Assembly: GCF_000150275.1 (NCBI RefSeq)
Contig: NW_002060952.1
Span: 84,482 to 148,481 of the forward strand
Reading direction: 5' to 3'
Length of the DNA: 64,000 nucleotides
Source: Trichoplax adhaerens
Taxonomy: Eukaryota > Placozoa > Uniplacotomia > Trichoplacea > Trichoplacidae
The position numbers and the translations under genes are program-made. Of this stretch, positions 63,601 to 64,000 are shown piece by piece (within the stretch, counting starts at the first letter, position 1; every line of letters starts with the position of its first letter). The notes under the pieces are model-generated. The model searched no databases, was not told the DNA's origin, and saw only the letters and a program-made list of their open reading frames with translations.

Positions 63601-64000
63601 GGAAGCTAACGCATATCAATCTCTTGGAAGTGCTTATCGAATTTTCAATTGCTATAATGAAGCGCTTGAAAATTATACTCACGAACGCAGAATTTTCGAG
63701 GAGTTAAATGATACTAGAGGAATCATTTGTGCATATGGTCATATAGGCTTAACCTATACAGCTCTAGGTCAATTCGAAAAAGCAATAGACTGCCATAAAC
63801 AACAGTTGGTACATGCTGAAGATACTGTAAAAGATGGAAAACTCGCTGGTCTAGCTCATGGTAGAATTGGTGTAAATTATCGACTTTTAGGATGCCTAGA
63901 TGACGCTTTGGACCATCATCTCAAACAGTTATCATTAATTGATGCCTTACGTGGCAATATAACACATAAATGCCGATCATATTGCGATTTAGGAGATACT
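60652..64000 (+). CDS. TTC28: TTC28-like tetratricopeptide repeat protein, N-terminal part (continues beyond window)
   Basis: Exons 60652-60882, 61497-61644 and 61875-64000 (open to the window end, 708 codons) join in phase. The first two encode an N-terminal three-TPR block (LASKLYTQAIELDKNNHVLF, SNRSAAYVRCGEYYLALQDS, NQTIKLNPTWPK, then AQQMLGHFSDALETFASGL). The long exon starts RPIWKQLEKTKLDKNAFVVI and then SVLGQELLTAG, which is typical of TTC28, followed by about 17 TPR units with N-L-G and Y-x-L-G patterns (ALSSLGHVYSALGD, YGNIGNVYYSLGSYDEAV). TTC28 (TPRBK) is a very large protein at the centrosome and midbody in mitosis. The start codon exon is not identified, and the C-terminal CHAT-type part would lie outside. 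The intron-poor, 2.1-kb exon contrasts with the tiny exons of all other genes here. Confidence 0.93.

Overview
This is a eukaryotic, almost certainly metazoan, window. It is AT-rich. Its genes are split into many short exons (often 45-150 nt) by GT-AG introns, and every gene I could place is an animal-type gene: ERK1/2 MAP kinase, Rab35-like GTPase, MND1, ABHD11, Moonraker/KIAA0753, Yippee-like, PPIL2, TTC28 and a TAP-type ABC half transporter. Roughly ten genes in 64 kb, intron positions that match vertebrate domain boundaries, and no sign of bacterial or plant-type genes suggest a compact early-branching animal. A placozoan (Trichoplax/Hoilungia-like) is my best guess (about 0.6), but I cannot prove it from sequence alone. 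Gene names rest on exon-by-exon reading of the sequence compared with human proteins recalled from memory; no search was run.

Layout. 1-3022 (+): 3' end of an ABCB/TAP-type ABC transporter. 8250-5191 (-): MND1. 8.76-9.77 kb: tandem array. 15173-11194 (-): Rab35-like GTPase. 16.2-16.9 kb: nested tandem array. 19779-17858 (-): ABHD11-like hydrolase. 21451-27578 (+): Moonraker-like centriolar protein. 30170-28768 (-): unknown signal-peptide, single-pass membrane protein. 42074-33904 (-): complete 11-exon ERK1/2. 42.5-43.1 and 44.8-45.1 kb: tandem repeats. 46433-49357 (+): Yippee-like, with an unidentified exon series nested in its introns that contains a triplicated exon. 50496-50293 (-): possible tail of an unknown gene. 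56401-about 51722 (-): PPIL2 U-box/cyclophilin in at least 22 exons. 57.34-57.70 kb: 91-bp array. 60652-64000 (+): 5' part of TTC28, running off the window.

The genes do not form a pathway. They are independent housekeeping, signalling and cytoskeletal/centrosomal genes (TTC28, Moonraker, Rab35), a meiotic recombination factor (MND1) and a spliceosome-associated factor (PPIL2). Non-coding DNA is of two kinds: plain AT-rich sequence (about 1-7.5, 21-36 and 49-56 kb) and stretches rich in the self-complementary motif TACTGTA/GTACAGTAC together with the tandem arrays (about 7.5-20 and 42-48.5 kb, and 56.5-57.3 kb).

The most unusual items are the three 115-bp-spaced copies of a 77-nt exon inside a Yippee-like intron, arranged so that only one copy can be used without a frameshift; a long near-perfect hairpin in an ERK intron; a Rab35-like protein with a CSLL tail instead of CC; and a DCK-type minisatellite inside the nucleotide-binding domain of the ABC transporter.
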